A stretch of DNA of 64,000 bases from positions 186,001 to 250,000 of the forward strand of contig NZ_BMRV01000012.1 in assembly GCF_014648815.1 (NCBI RefSeq), given 5' to 3'. This document shows positions 1-7,511 of this stretch, one piece after another. Below the pieces are notes generated by a model. The model made no database searches. It worked only from the letters and a program-made list of their open reading frames with translations, and had not been told where the DNA came from. How positions within the stretch are numbered: position 1 is the first letter of the stretch; each line of letters starts with the position of its first letter. The stretch is from Streptomyces flaveolus. GTDB lineage: Bacteria > Actinomycetota > Actinomycetes > Streptomycetales > Streptomycetaceae. The position numbers were made by a program, and so were the translations under genes.

Positions 1-40
1 GTGTGTGAGACGGAACACCGTGACTGTGGAGGCCCTCGCC

Positions 41-406
41 ATGACGAGTGACGCAGCAACCAGCGCGCACGCCATACCGCCCGACGTACTGGACAGCCTC
101 CTCACAGTGTCCGACGTCCTTGAGAGCCTCGCGGTGCCCGACTTCGACGCGCTGACCTCGGACCAGGTCCGCGGCGCCGTCTGCGTCTGGGGCACCGATC
201 AGCTGAAGACGGAGACGGTCGTCGACCTCGGCGAGCCGGTCGGACCGGCCGGCCGCTGGTTCGCGCGCACCTGCCGCCAGCACCTCGCCGCGCGCGCCCG
301 CTCCGCCGTCATCGTCCACGGCTCATGCTGTGAGCAGTGCATCGATGACCGCGAGCTCTGCGAGACGGGCCGTGCCCTGTACCGCCTCACGAAGGCGGAC
401 CGCTGA
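41..406 (+). CDS. Hypothetical protein with Cys-rich C-terminus
   Basis: A 121-residue protein that I do not recognise by family. An ATG at 41 is preceded by GGAGG at 28-32 with nine bases between, which favours it over the in-frame GTG at 5. The N-terminal half is acidic and probably helical. The C-terminal third holds four closely spaced cysteines (residues H-G-S-C-C-E-Q-C, then E-L-C-E) that could bind metal. Its TGA overlaps the ATG of the next small gene in the arrangement TGATG, so the two are probably translationally coupled. Because the gene starts near the window edge, an upstream partner cannot be excluded. Confidence 0.7.
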   Translation: MTSDAATSAHAIPPDVLDSLLTVSDVLESLAVPDFDALTSDQVRGAVCVWGTDQLKTETVVDLGEPVGPAGRWFARTCRQHLAARARSAVIVHGSCCEQCIDDRELCETGRALYRLTKADR

Positions 407-573
407 TGGGACTGGAGGCTGGCCGCGCGGCCGGATACTGCTGGGTCCAGTTCGGTCCGCGCAAGCTGCACTGCTGCCGTCCGCCCGGGCACGGGGGCGA
501 GCACTCAACGCCCTACGGCAGCGGCCCCGAGACGTTCCGTTCCCGGCTCGCATCCCGCCGGCCGAGCCGGTAG
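406..573 (+). CDS. Small Cys/His-containing hypothetical protein (55 aa)
   Basis: The ATG overlaps the stop of the preceding gene (TGATG) and the frame runs 55 codons to TAG. The protein contains a C-W-V-Q-F-G-P-R motif followed by L-H-C-C-R-P-P-G-H-G-G-E-H, with three cysteines and two histidines in about 22 residues, then a basic Arg/Ser tail. The spacing could suit a small zinc site, but that is inference. It has no ribosome-binding site of its own, which fits coupling to the upstream gene. Function unknown; the alternative is a chance frame, but the Cys/His pattern and coupling argue for a real gene. Confidence 0.55.
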   Translation: MGLEAGRAAGYCWVQFGPRKLHCCRPPGHGGEHSTPYGSGPETFRSRLASRRPSR

Positions 574-587
574 CGGGACGTGGTCCG

Positions 588-854
588 TCACTGGTCGTTC
601 CCCGTCGTGCCGGTGGCGGGCCATCTGATGATGTCGCCCGGGTCTTCGCCGATGGCCCGGGCGATGCGGAGCAGGTTGTCGAGGAGGGGTGATGCGTGCC
701 CGTTCTCGATGCGGTTGATGGCCTGCCGGTCGAGGCCCGCGAGCTCGGCGAGTTTCTCCTGGGTGAGGCTGGCGTGTAAGCGTGCTGCCCGGATTCGGGC
801 ACCGACGAGCCGACGGTGGTCGAGGACCCAGTCGGGCGGCGGAGCAGGAGGCAC
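588..854 (-). CDS. XRE-family helix-turn-helix regulator (88 aa)
   Basis: Nearly the whole protein is one Cro/C1-type HTH domain. Residues about 17-70 read R-L-V-G-A-R-I-R-A-A-R, then L-T-Q-E-K-L-A-E-L-A-G-L-D-R-Q-A-I-N-R-I-E-N-G, the classic DNA-binding helices of the family. The start is a GTG at 852-854 with only a weak purine stretch upstream. It is convergent with the two small genes on the left. An AT-rich stretch at 889-906 upstream of its start holds an imperfect TGTATAG/CCGTACA dyad that could be an autoregulatory operator. There is no extra sensory domain, as in prophage- or element-type repressors. Confidence 0.85.
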   Translation of the reverse strand: MPPAPPPDWVLDHRRLVGARIRAARLHASLTQEKLAELAGLDRQAINRIENGHASPLLDNLLRIARAIGEDPGDIIRWPATGTTGNDQ

Positions 855-1196
855 TCGGGCAACGTTTCCGCCGAATCGATCTTGAGTCTGTATAGCCGAC
901 CGTACATTTTGTGATCTACGGTGGGCACTCGACCCGCAGGTCAGAGGGGCAACCCCTCGCCATAGCTGAACAGAGCGTGAACATCCCGCACCCCGTGTGA
1001 AGTGTCAGCAGGCGCGTGCCGCCTGCACACGGTTGCCTCGGGATCCGAATCTGGCGAGGGTGGCAGACCCCCTCGCACACAGCTCGACGCGGGCCCTGAG
1101 CCGGTCCGCGTCGACGTGGCCGTCCGCTCGTCGTGAGTACCCCCTCGTCGGCGAGCGGGCGGTCCACCCCGGTCCCCGGGTAAAGGGAAAGCAATC

Positions 1197-1249
1197 TCAC
1201 TCGAACGAGTGAACGAATAACGCGTGACTATTGCATGATGCACGCGTTA
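1197..1249. repeat. Two adjacent inverted repeats
   Basis: TCACTCG-AA-CGAGTGA (1197-1212) is a perfect 7-bp dyad. Six bases later TAACGCGTG (1218-1226) pairs perfectly with CACGCGTTA (1241-1249). The 14-base loop of the second dyad itself contains TGCAT-G-ATGCA. The local sequence is unusually AT-rich for this genome, so protein-binding sites are more likely than a terminator. Confidence 0.6.
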
Positions 1250-1316
1250 GAACAGGGTGGCCAGGGTGGGGTATCAGTCGCCTCCCCGGGTGGCAGGCCC
1301 CACTCTGGTCAGCAAG

Positions 1317-1353
1317 GAGCGGCCCCCGGCGTAGCAGTCGCCGGGGGCCGCTC
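1317..1353. terminator. Strong 15-bp hairpin
   Basis: GAGCGGCCCCCGGCG (1317-1331) is perfectly complementary to 1339-1353 around a 7-base loop. It is followed by GTCATTT. No gene ends close by, so it may be an insulator or transcription barrier before the cutinase gene rather than a normal gene-end terminator. Confidence 0.5.
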
Positions 1354-1400
1354 GTCATTTCCCATGGGAGACGCATGGGAGACAGATCTTGCCCACCAGG

Positions 1401-1435
1401 GTCAACCGGGGTCACCCACGATCAACCTGGGTCAC
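1401..1435. repeat. 15-bp direct repeat pair
   Basis: GTCAACCGGGGTCAC (1401-1415) and ATCAACCTGGGTCAC (1421-1435) match at 13 of 15 positions with a 20-bp period, so both copies lie on one helical face. Together with the tandem CATGGGAGAC at 1363 and 1374, this looks like a protein-binding array upstream of the cutinase gene. Confidence 0.45.
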
Positions 1436-1657
1436 TTACCTGCGAGAGAACCAGCAGGCCAACCCTCCGACCGGCAAGAAGCCTCACGAGACCGGTGATT
1501 CTGCCGATCCCCTCCGCCGCCCCGCCCGTCGACAGTGGCACCGCCAGCTCATCGGCGAAGCCCCTCCGGCGGATGTCCCGGGACGCGACCCCACGTGTCC
1601 CGGGCCGTGTGCGACCACCGGCCGGGCGACTCGCCACGACAGAGAGGACGACTCGTC

Positions 1658-2569
1658 GTGCAGCAGAACCCCCACACCCCCGCCGCCCCCCGCGCCACCC
1701 GGCGGCGGCTGGCCGGTCTCACGGCGGCACTCGCCGCCGTCGTCGCGCTCAGCACCCTCACCGGCCCGGGCGCCCACGCCGCCGACAACCCGTACGAGCG
1801 CGGCCCGGCGCCCACCACCTCCAGCATCGAGGCACTGCGCGGCCCCTACGCCGTGTCGGACACGAGCGTCTCCTCACTCGCCGTCACCGGCTTCGGTGGC
1901 GGCACGATCTACTACCCGACCAGCACCAGCGACGGCACGTTCGGCGCCGTCGTGATCGCGCCCGGCTTCACCGCGTACGAGTCGTCCATCGCCTGGCTCG
2001 GTCCGCGTCTGGCCTCGCAGGGCTTCGTCGTCTTCACCATCGACACCCTGACCACCCTCGACCAGCCCGACTCCCGGGGACGGCAGCTGCTCGCCGCGCT
2101 GGACTACCTCACCGAGCGCAGCTCCGTGCGCGGCCGGATCGACAGCAGCCGGCTCGGCGTGATGGGCCACTCGATGGGCGGCGGCGGCACGCTCGAGGCC
2201 GCCAAATCCCGGCCCTCGCTCCAGGCCGCCATCCCCCTCACCCCCTGGAACCTCGACAAGACCTGGCCCGAGGTCAGCACCCCGACCCTGATCGTGGGGG
2301 CCGACGGCGACACCGTCGCCCCGGTCGCCTCCCACTCCGAGCCCTTCTACTCCGGCCTGCCCGCCACCACGGACCGCGCCTACCTGGAGCTGAACGGCGC
2401 GACCCACTTCTCGCCGAACACGTCGAACACGACGATCGCGAAGTACAGCATTTCCTGGCTAAAGCGGTTCATCGACAACGACACCCGCTACGAGCAGTTC
2501 CTGTGCCCGCTGCCGCGGCCCAGCCTGACCATCGAGGAGTACCGGGGCAACTGCCCGCACACCTCCTGA
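1658..2569 (+). CDS. Secreted cutinase / PET-hydrolase-like esterase
   Basis: A 303-residue alpha/beta hydrolase. GTG 1658 is chosen because GAGAGGA lies eight bases upstream. Residues 1-42 form a signal peptide (Arg-rich n-region, Ala/Val core, cut after A-H-A). The mature part matches actinomycete cutinases: oxyanion segment P-G-F-T-A, nucleophile elbow G-H-S-M-G-G-G-G with Ser172, Asp218 in G-A-D-G-D-T-V-A-P, His250 in A-T-H-F-S-P-N, the T-P-W-N-L loop next to the substrate cleft, and a C-terminal disulfide pair (Cys283/Cys299). The same layout is known from Thermobifida cutinases that hydrolyse polyesters. Natural substrates are probably cutin or triacylglycerol. Activity on PET is inference. 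It is a single-gene unit ended by a 16-bp hairpin. Confidence 0.93.
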   Translation: MQQNPHTPAAPRATRRRLAGLTAALAAVVALSTLTGPGAHAADNPYERGPAPTTSSIEALRGPYAVSDTSVSSLAVTGFGGGTIYYPTSTSDGTFGAVVIAPGFTAYESSIAWLGPRLASQGFVVFTIDTLTTLDQPDSRGRQLLAALDYLTERSSVRGRIDSSRLGVMGHSMGGGGTLEAAKSRPSLQAAIPLTPWNLDKTWPEVSTPTLIVGADGDTVAPVASHSEPFYSGLPATTDRAYLELNGATHFSPNTSNTTIAKYSISWLKRFIDNDTRYEQFLCPLPRPSLTIEEYRGNCPHTS

Positions 2570-2585
2570 CCCTCCACCGCACGGT

Positions 2586-2622
2586 CCGGCGGCGGTCGCG
2601 CGCACGGCGCGACCGCCGCCGG
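2586..2622 (+). terminator. Terminator after the cutinase gene
   Basis: A 16-bp perfect stem (2586-2601 with 2607-2622) and a 5-base loop begin 16 bases after the cutinase stop codon. The very stable GC stem is typical of streptomycete terminators, which often lack a U tract. Confidence 0.75.
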
Positions 2623-2770
2623 CGCGCTGTGCCCCCGCACGGCCGCGGGCCGCGCGCACTGGGCGACCGCACAGCCCTGTCCCACCCGCCCCGCGAGAGA
2701 ACCGCTGGTGGGACGGCCGACACCCGGCCGGACCGGTGCGCAGCGGGCGTGGACCGATGGCTTCCGCCTC

Positions 2771-2790
2771 AGGTTACGCGCGCGTAACCT
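2771..2790. promoter_or_regulatory. 20-bp perfect palindrome at the LuxR-family start
   Basis: AGGTTACGCGCGCGTAACCT is a perfect 20-bp dyad ending seven bases before the ATG at 2798. There is no Shine-Dalgarno between it and the start, so the mRNA may be leaderless or nearly so, and a bound protein would block transcription. It could be an autoregulatory operator of the LuxR protein or the site of an unlinked repressor. Confidence 0.65.
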
Positions 2791-2797
2791 CCCGTGA

Positions 2798-5536
2798 ATG
2801 ACCGGAGAGACGACCGTACGTACGGCCGTGCGGATCCACGGCCGCGGCGCGCAACGGCGCGCGGTGGAGGCGCTGCTGGACGGACTGCGCACCCGCGCCG
2901 GCCACCTGGTGGTGACCGGGGAACCCGGGCTCGGCCGCACCACCCTCCTCCAGTGGGCCGCCCACTCCTTCACGGCCGGTCCCGTACTGCGCCTCGGCGC
3001 CCGGACGGACCGGTGCGCACCGCGGCCGGCCGAGGAACTGCTCGCCACTGTGCGAACGGCGGCCGGCGACGGCCCGCTGCTCGTGTGCGTGGACGACGCA
3101 CACCTGTGGGACCCGCCGGACCGGGCCGCCCTGGGCCGCGCCGCCGGGCGCCTGCACCCGGCGAGCCGGATCGGCCTGCTCCTCTCCGTGGCCGGACACC
3201 GGGCAGTGGACCCGGAGTTCGCCCACCTGCCCGCCGTACGCCTGGACCCGCTGACGCCGCCGCAGGCCGACGCCCTGCTGGACGAGGCGACCGACGGCAC
3301 CGCCGACCCGGCCGTCCGCGCCCACCTGCTGGCCGAGGCGGAGGGCAACCCGGCCCTGCTGCTCGCCCTGGTCCGCCGCCTGTCGCCGGCCGAACTGCGC
3401 GGACACCGGACACCGCCCAGACCCCTGGCCGACGCCGCCACCCTGGAGGGCGTGGCGGGCGGGGCCCTGTCCGGGCTGCCGCCGGAGGCACGGGACCTGC
3501 TGCTGACGGTGGCGGCGGCCGCCCGGGCGTCGGACGCCCCGGACGTCGACGCGGACCTCGTCCTGGACGCCGTACGGCACCTGCGGCCCGCCGCCGCGCC
3601 CGCCACCGGGCCCGCGCCCGCGCCGTGCCTGGAGCCGGTGCCCGCGCTCCTCGAGCTCGCCGAGGGCCGGCTCCGTTTCCGCAGCCCGCTGGTCGGCCGC
3701 ACCGTCCACGCCACGGCCGCGCCGGACCGCCGGCGCGCGGCCCACCGCGCGCTGGCCGACGTCCTGGAGGCCGCCGGGCAGCGGCTCCCCGCGCTGCTGC
3801 ACCACGCTTGGTCCCTTACCGGCGCCGGTCCCGCGCCCGCGCTCGCCGACCGGCTCGCGGCCCGGGCGGCCGACGGGACCAGCGCGCCGCACCGGCTGCG
3901 CGCGACCGCGTACGCCCGCGCCGCCGAGCTGTCGGCCGACGGCCCGGCCCGGGCGGAGCGGTACACGGCCGCGGCCGAGCAGGAGCTGCTCGCCGGCCGG
4001 CCGGACCGCGCGCGTCCACTGCTCACCACTGCCGGGGGCTGTGCCGCCCCCGCCGTGGTGCGGGGGCGGGCCGAGCTGGTGCGCGGGCTGACGGAACTCC
4101 GGGACGGCCCCGTCGGCGACGCGCACCAGTCCCTGCTGCTGGCCGCGTCCCTGCTCGCCGCCGAGGCCCCCGACCGGGCCGCGGCCGCCGCCCTTGCCGC
4201 CGCCGACGCCGCCTGGGCGGCCGGCGACCTGCCGTCCTGCCTGGCGACCCTCGGCCCGGAACCACCCCTGCCCGACCGGCGCCCCGGACAGCCGGCCCCG
4301 CCCCCCGACCCGGTGCGCGACCACCGCGTCGGCATGCGGGCGCTGCTCGAAGGACGACTGGACCGCGCGGCCGTTCCGCTCGGCCACGTCGTGGAACGCG
4401 CCGGGACCGAGGAGCGTCCCGAGGTCCTGCTGCGGGCGGCCGCGGCAGCGCTGCTCCTGGGCGAGGTGGACGCCGCCCGCCGGGCCGGGGCACGGGCCCT
4501 CGCCGCCGCCCGGCACCTCGGTTCGGACACGCTGGTTCCGCAGGCACTGGAGTACCTCGCCTACGCCGAGCTGCGGGCCGGCCGGCACCCGCAGGCCCGT
4601 GCCCACGCCGAGGAGGGCCTGCGCACCGCGCTGCGGGCCGGGCAGCGCAACACGGCGGCCCACCACCGGGCGGTACTGGCCCTCGCCGCGTCGATCGAGG
4701 ACGAGCCGGACGTCGTCGCCCGGCATGTAGCAGCCGCCCTGGCCACCGCCCGCCGGCACGGACTGGCCCAGGCGGCCACCCTGGCGGAGTGGGCGACGGC
4801 CCGCGCCGACCTCGGGCGCGGCCGTCCCTTCGACGCCGCCGACCGGCTCGGCCTCCTGGTCCTGCCCGGGCCCCGGCGCGGGCACTTCGCGGTGTGGCGG
4901 CTCGCGGTGCCCTGCTTCGTGGAAGCCGCCGTCCTCGCCGGCCGGCACGAGGAGGCCCGGACGCTCCTGACGGACTTCGCCGGCTGGGCGGCCTTCGGTG
5001 CCGATCCGCAGGCCGCGGCCCAACTGGCCCGCTGTCACGCCCTGCTGGCTCTGCCGGAGGACGCCGACGAGCTGTACGTGCGCGCGCTCGCCCGGCACGA
5101 CGAGGCGGGCGGCGACTTCGAACGGGCCCGCACCGCCCTGCTGTACGGGAAGTGGCTGCGCCGGCGGCGCCGGCCGCGCGTGGCCCGCGACCGTCTCGGC
5201 ACCGCGCTGGCCGCATTCGAACGGTGCGGCGCCGGTGTCTGGGCCGAGCAGGCGCGCGGCGAGCTGCGGGCGCTCGGAGCCGCCTCGCGCGGCTCCGCGC
5301 CCGCCGGCACCCTCACCCGGCTGACCCCGCAGCAACTGCGCATCGCCCGGCACGTCGCCGAGGGCGCGACCAACCGGGAGGTCGCGCTGACGCTCGCGGT
5401 GAGCACCCGCACCGTCGACTACCACCTCCGCAAGGTCTTCGCGGCCCTCGGCGTGCGGTCCCGGCTGGAGCTGGCGCGCGTGGTCGAACAGGCGGAACAG
5501 GGGGAACGGGCCGAAAAGACCGGTGCACAACCCTAG
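2798..5536 (+). CDS. LAL-type LuxR regulator with AAA ATPase domain
   Basis: A 912-residue large ATP-binding regulator of the LuxR family. Residues about 12-280 form a STAND-type ATPase: Walker A G-E-P-G-L-G-R-T-T at 41-49, with Arg where the consensus Lys sits, and Walker B L-L-V-C-V-D-D at 94-100. The middle 550 residues are Ala/Leu-rich TPR-like helices. The C-terminal about 65 residues are a LuxR HTH (L-T-P-Q-Q-L-R-I-A-R, then T-N-R-E-V-A-L-T-L-A-V-S-T-R-T-V-D-Y-H-L). Such proteins are usually pathway activators. The nearest candidate target is the adjacent cutinase gene, but the palindrome at its own start suggests autoregulation. Several longer frames on both strands here are composition shadows. 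Confidence 0.9.
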   Translation: MTGETTVRTAVRIHGRGAQRRAVEALLDGLRTRAGHLVVTGEPGLGRTTLLQWAAHSFTAGPVLRLGARTDRCAPRPAEELLATVRTAAGDGPLLVCVDDAHLWDPPDRAALGRAAGRLHPASRIGLLLSVAGHRAVDPEFAHLPAVRLDPLTPPQADALLDEATDGTADPAVRAHLLAEAEGNPALLLALVRRLSPAELRGHRTPPRPLADAATLEGVAGGALSGLPPEARDLLLTVAAAARASDAPDVDADLVLDAVRHLRPAAAPATGPAPAPCLEPVPALLELAEGRLRFRSPLVGRTVHATAAPDRRRAAHRALADVLEAAGQRLPALLHHAWSLTGAGPAPALADRLAARAADGTSAPHRLRATAYARAAELSADGPARAERYTAAAEQELLAGRPDRARPLLTTAGGCAAPAVVRGRAELVRGLTELRDGPVGDAHQSLLLAASLLAAEAPDRAAAAALAAADAAWAAGDLPSCLATLGPEPPLPDRRPGQPAPPPDPVRDHRVGMRALLEGRLDRAAVPLGHVVERAGTEERPEVLLRAAAAALLLGEVDAARRAGARALAAARHLGSDTLVPQALEYLAYAELRAGRHPQARAHAEEGLRTALRAGQRNTAAHHRAVLALAASIEDEPDVVARHVAAALATARRHGLAQAATLAEWATARADLGRGRPFDAADRLGLLVLPGPRRGHFAVWRLAVPCFVEAAVLAGRHEEARTLLTDFAGWAAFGADPQAAAQLARCHALLALPEDADELYVRALARHDEAGGDFERARTALLYGKWLRRRRRPRVARDRLGTALAAFERCGAGVWAEQARGELRALGAASRGSAPAGTLTRLTPQQLRIARHVAEGATNREVALTLAVSTRTVDYHLRKVFAALGVRSRLELARVVEQAEQGERAEKTGAQP

Positions 5537-5653
5537 GGACCGACCAGACGGTATGCCATCCTTCGGGGCAGGACGAGTCAGGGGGCAGGCCGGGCGCGGG
5601 CGGACGGCCCGCGGCGGGTCTCCTCCGTAAGCCCTGGCCTGGGGAGGACCGCG

Positions 5654-6922
5654 ATGCAACACGCCGTACGGTCACGAGCAGCGATCCGCACCGCCGGACT
5701 GACGCCCGTTCCGCGCCCGCGGACACCGAGCGTCGCCTCGCTCATGGACGCCGACGCCCTGCGCGTCCTGCACCGGGCGGCCCGCGGGCTGCTCGACGAC
5801 CTGCCGGGGCTGACCGACCGGCTGGTGGCGCTGCTGCGGGAGCAGGAACCGGCGTACCGCGCCGCCCTGGCGAAGGACCCCACCGCGACCTGGCAGGAGG
5901 CGCACCGCTCGCTGCGGCACAGCGTGACCTCGCTGCTCGATCCGCGGGGCGCCCGGGACGCGGCCCGCCGCTGCTCCTGGCGGATCGGTACCACCCGCGC
6001 CGAACAGGGGCTGCCGCTGGACGCCCTGCTGCACGCCTTCCGCCTCGGCGGCTCCCTGGTGTGGCAGCGGCTGATCGAGGAGACCTCCCGCACCGCACCC
6101 GAGGACGTCCGGCTGCTGGTGCACGTGGCGGCCGACGTGTGGAACTTCGTCGACGAGCACTGCACGCTCGTCGCGGACGCCTACCGGCAGACCGAGTGGC
6201 AGCTGAGCCGGCGCCGGGAGAACCGGGCCCGGATGCTGGCGGCCGGTCTGCTCGACGGCACCAGCCGCATCGCCGACCTGCCCGAGGCCGCGCAGGCGCT
6301 GGAGCTGCCGGAGCAGGGCCGGTACGTCGTCGTCGCCGTGTCCGGGGTGAACCCCGCGCGTTCCGCCGTCGCCCGCGCCGCCGTCGTGCCGGACGGGACG
6401 CGCGTCCACTGGCACGCCGGGGCGGAGGTGGACTACGGCATCGTCCTGCTCGGTCCCGGGGACGACGAGCTGCCGGTGCCGGCCGACGGCGTCCCCGGCC
6501 TGCGGATCGGCGTGGGCAGCCCAGTCGAGGGACTGGCCGCCGTCGGCGAAGCGCGCGGGCTCGCCGACACGGCCCTCGGCATCTGCCCCGAGGCCGGCGG
6601 CACCGTCCGGCTGGCCGACCACCTCCCCGCCGCCCTGATCGTGGCCGGCCCCGAACTCGGCCGGGCCCTCGCCGACCGGGTGCTCGGTCCGCTGCTGCGG
6701 CTGGAGCCCGCCGACCGGGACGTCCTGCTGGACACCCTGACGACGTGGCTCGACTGCGACGGCTCGGCGCAGCGGGCCGGCGAACGTCTCTACTGCCACC
6801 GCAACACCGTCCTCAACCGGCTGCGCCGCTGCGAACAGCTGACCGGCCGCTCCCTGGCCCGCCCGGCCGACCTCGTGGAAATCACCCTGTCCCTGACCGC
6901 CCACCGAGTCCTCCCCTCCTGA
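5654..6922 (+). CDS. PucR/CdaR-like transcriptional regulator
   Basis: A 422-residue protein with ATG at 5654 behind GGGGAGG. The N-terminal about 190 residues resemble the helical RsbRD-type sensor region (E-A-H-R-S-L-R-H-S, then L-L-H-A-F-R-L-G-G). The middle is a GGDEF-like degenerate domain seen in CdaR regulators. The C-terminal 60 residues are a PucR helix-turn-helix (L-T-T-W-L-D-C-D-G-S, then L-Y-C-H-R-N-T-V-L-N-R-L-R-R). PucR-family proteins often control amino-acid, purine or nitrogen transport genes, so regulation of the downstream amino-acid-type ABC operon is plausible, although 590 repetitive bases separate them. Confidence 0.88.
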   Translation: MQHAVRSRAAIRTAGLTPVPRPRTPSVASLMDADALRVLHRAARGLLDDLPGLTDRLVALLREQEPAYRAALAKDPTATWQEAHRSLRHSVTSLLDPRGARDAARRCSWRIGTTRAEQGLPLDALLHAFRLGGSLVWQRLIEETSRTAPEDVRLLVHVAADVWNFVDEHCTLVADAYRQTEWQLSRRRENRARMLAAGLLDGTSRIADLPEAAQALELPEQGRYVVVAVSGVNPARSAVARAAVVPDGTRVHWHAGAEVDYGIVLLGPGDDELPVPADGVPGLRIGVGSPVEGLAAVGEARGLADTALGICPEAGGTVRLADHLPAALIVAGPELGRALADRVLGPLLRLEPADRDVLLDTLTTWLDCDGSAQRAGERLYCHRNTVLNRLRRCEQLTGRSLARPADLVEITLSLTAHRVLPS

Positions 6923-7511
6923 CCGACCGCGAGCCCGAGCCGCCCCTGCCGCGGGCGGCTGACCCGCCATGCCGCCATAGCCGCGAGCGGCCGCGCCGCC
7001 GTGCCTGATCGCCCCAGCTACCGTTGGCCGCGCCCTCTGTCCTGCTCAGCTGCGGTCGGCCGCGCCGTTCTGCCGCCCCGGCTGCGGGCGGTCGTCCCGT
7101 CCTGTGGCCCCAGCTGCCGTCGGCCGCGCTCAGCTGCGGGCAGTCGTGCCTCCCCCGGTGCCTGAACGGCCTGGGGGTACCCCCGGGGGCGGCACGGGTG
7201 GGCGCAGCGGCACCCCGTAGCGCCGGGCGCGCGAACCCGCCCCGGCCCGCACCCACGCCGGTCACCCCATATCCCCGGGCAGCACCCCCGCCCCGCACCG
7301 ACGCCGGTCACCCCGCACCGCCGGACAGCGCACCCACCCCCACCCCGCCCCCTCGGCGGAGAGTGGGCATCCGCACAGACTCCCCGCCCCCGGACTGGGA
7401 CACCGCAGCGACCCACCCCGAACCCCCTGTACGCACCCCGCCCCCCGTGCTGTGGTGAGCGCCCCTTCCCCCGTCACCGTGCCCCTCCCGGCACGGTCCT
7501 CAGGAGCCGCG
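6923..7511. repeat. Repetitive 590-base intergenic region
   Basis: No supported gene. The left half contains degenerate copies of a CAGCTGCSGTCGGCCGCGC-like unit at roughly 7015-7145. A hairpin with arms 7146-7158 and 7183-7195 (13 bp, one mismatch) encloses the perfect palindrome GGGGGTACCCCC at 7173-7184. The right half has a 22-bp direct repeat with one mismatch at 7247-7268 and 7293-7314, centred on ACGCCGGTCACCCC. The hairpin could terminate the PucR-like gene. The right-hand repeats sit upstream of the transporter operon and may be operators. Several frames cross the region but are low-complexity Pro/Arg strings. Confidence 0.6.

Larger units (their letters stand above)
855..1657. other. 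Gene-free region rich in repeats
   Basis: About 800 bases with no convincing coding frame. It begins with the probable promoter of the XRE gene (AT-rich 880-912), then ordinary GC-rich sequence to about 1190. After that it becomes densely structured: two hairpins at 1197-1249, a 15-bp stem at 1317-1353, a tandem 11-mer at 1363-1383 (CATGGGAGAC twice) and a 15-bp direct repeat at 1401-1435. The last ~200 bases carry the leader of the cutinase gene. The concentration of repeats beside a small XRE gene could mark the end of an old mobile element, but no integrase, tRNA or att duplication is visible. Confidence 0.6.

Noticed and set aside
2488..7008. Very long open frames on both strands over the LAL regulator (680, 962 and 1404 codons)
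   Set aside because: They are Arg/Pro/Gly/Ala strings with no domain, created by the absence of stop codons in GC-rich DNA. The 912-residue frame from 2798 has Walker motifs and a LuxR HTH.
7015..7320. Possible small RNA or tRNA genes in the repetitive spacer
   Set aside because: No cloverleaf, no T-loop or anticodon pattern could be built. The repeats are explained better as tandem duplications and hairpins.
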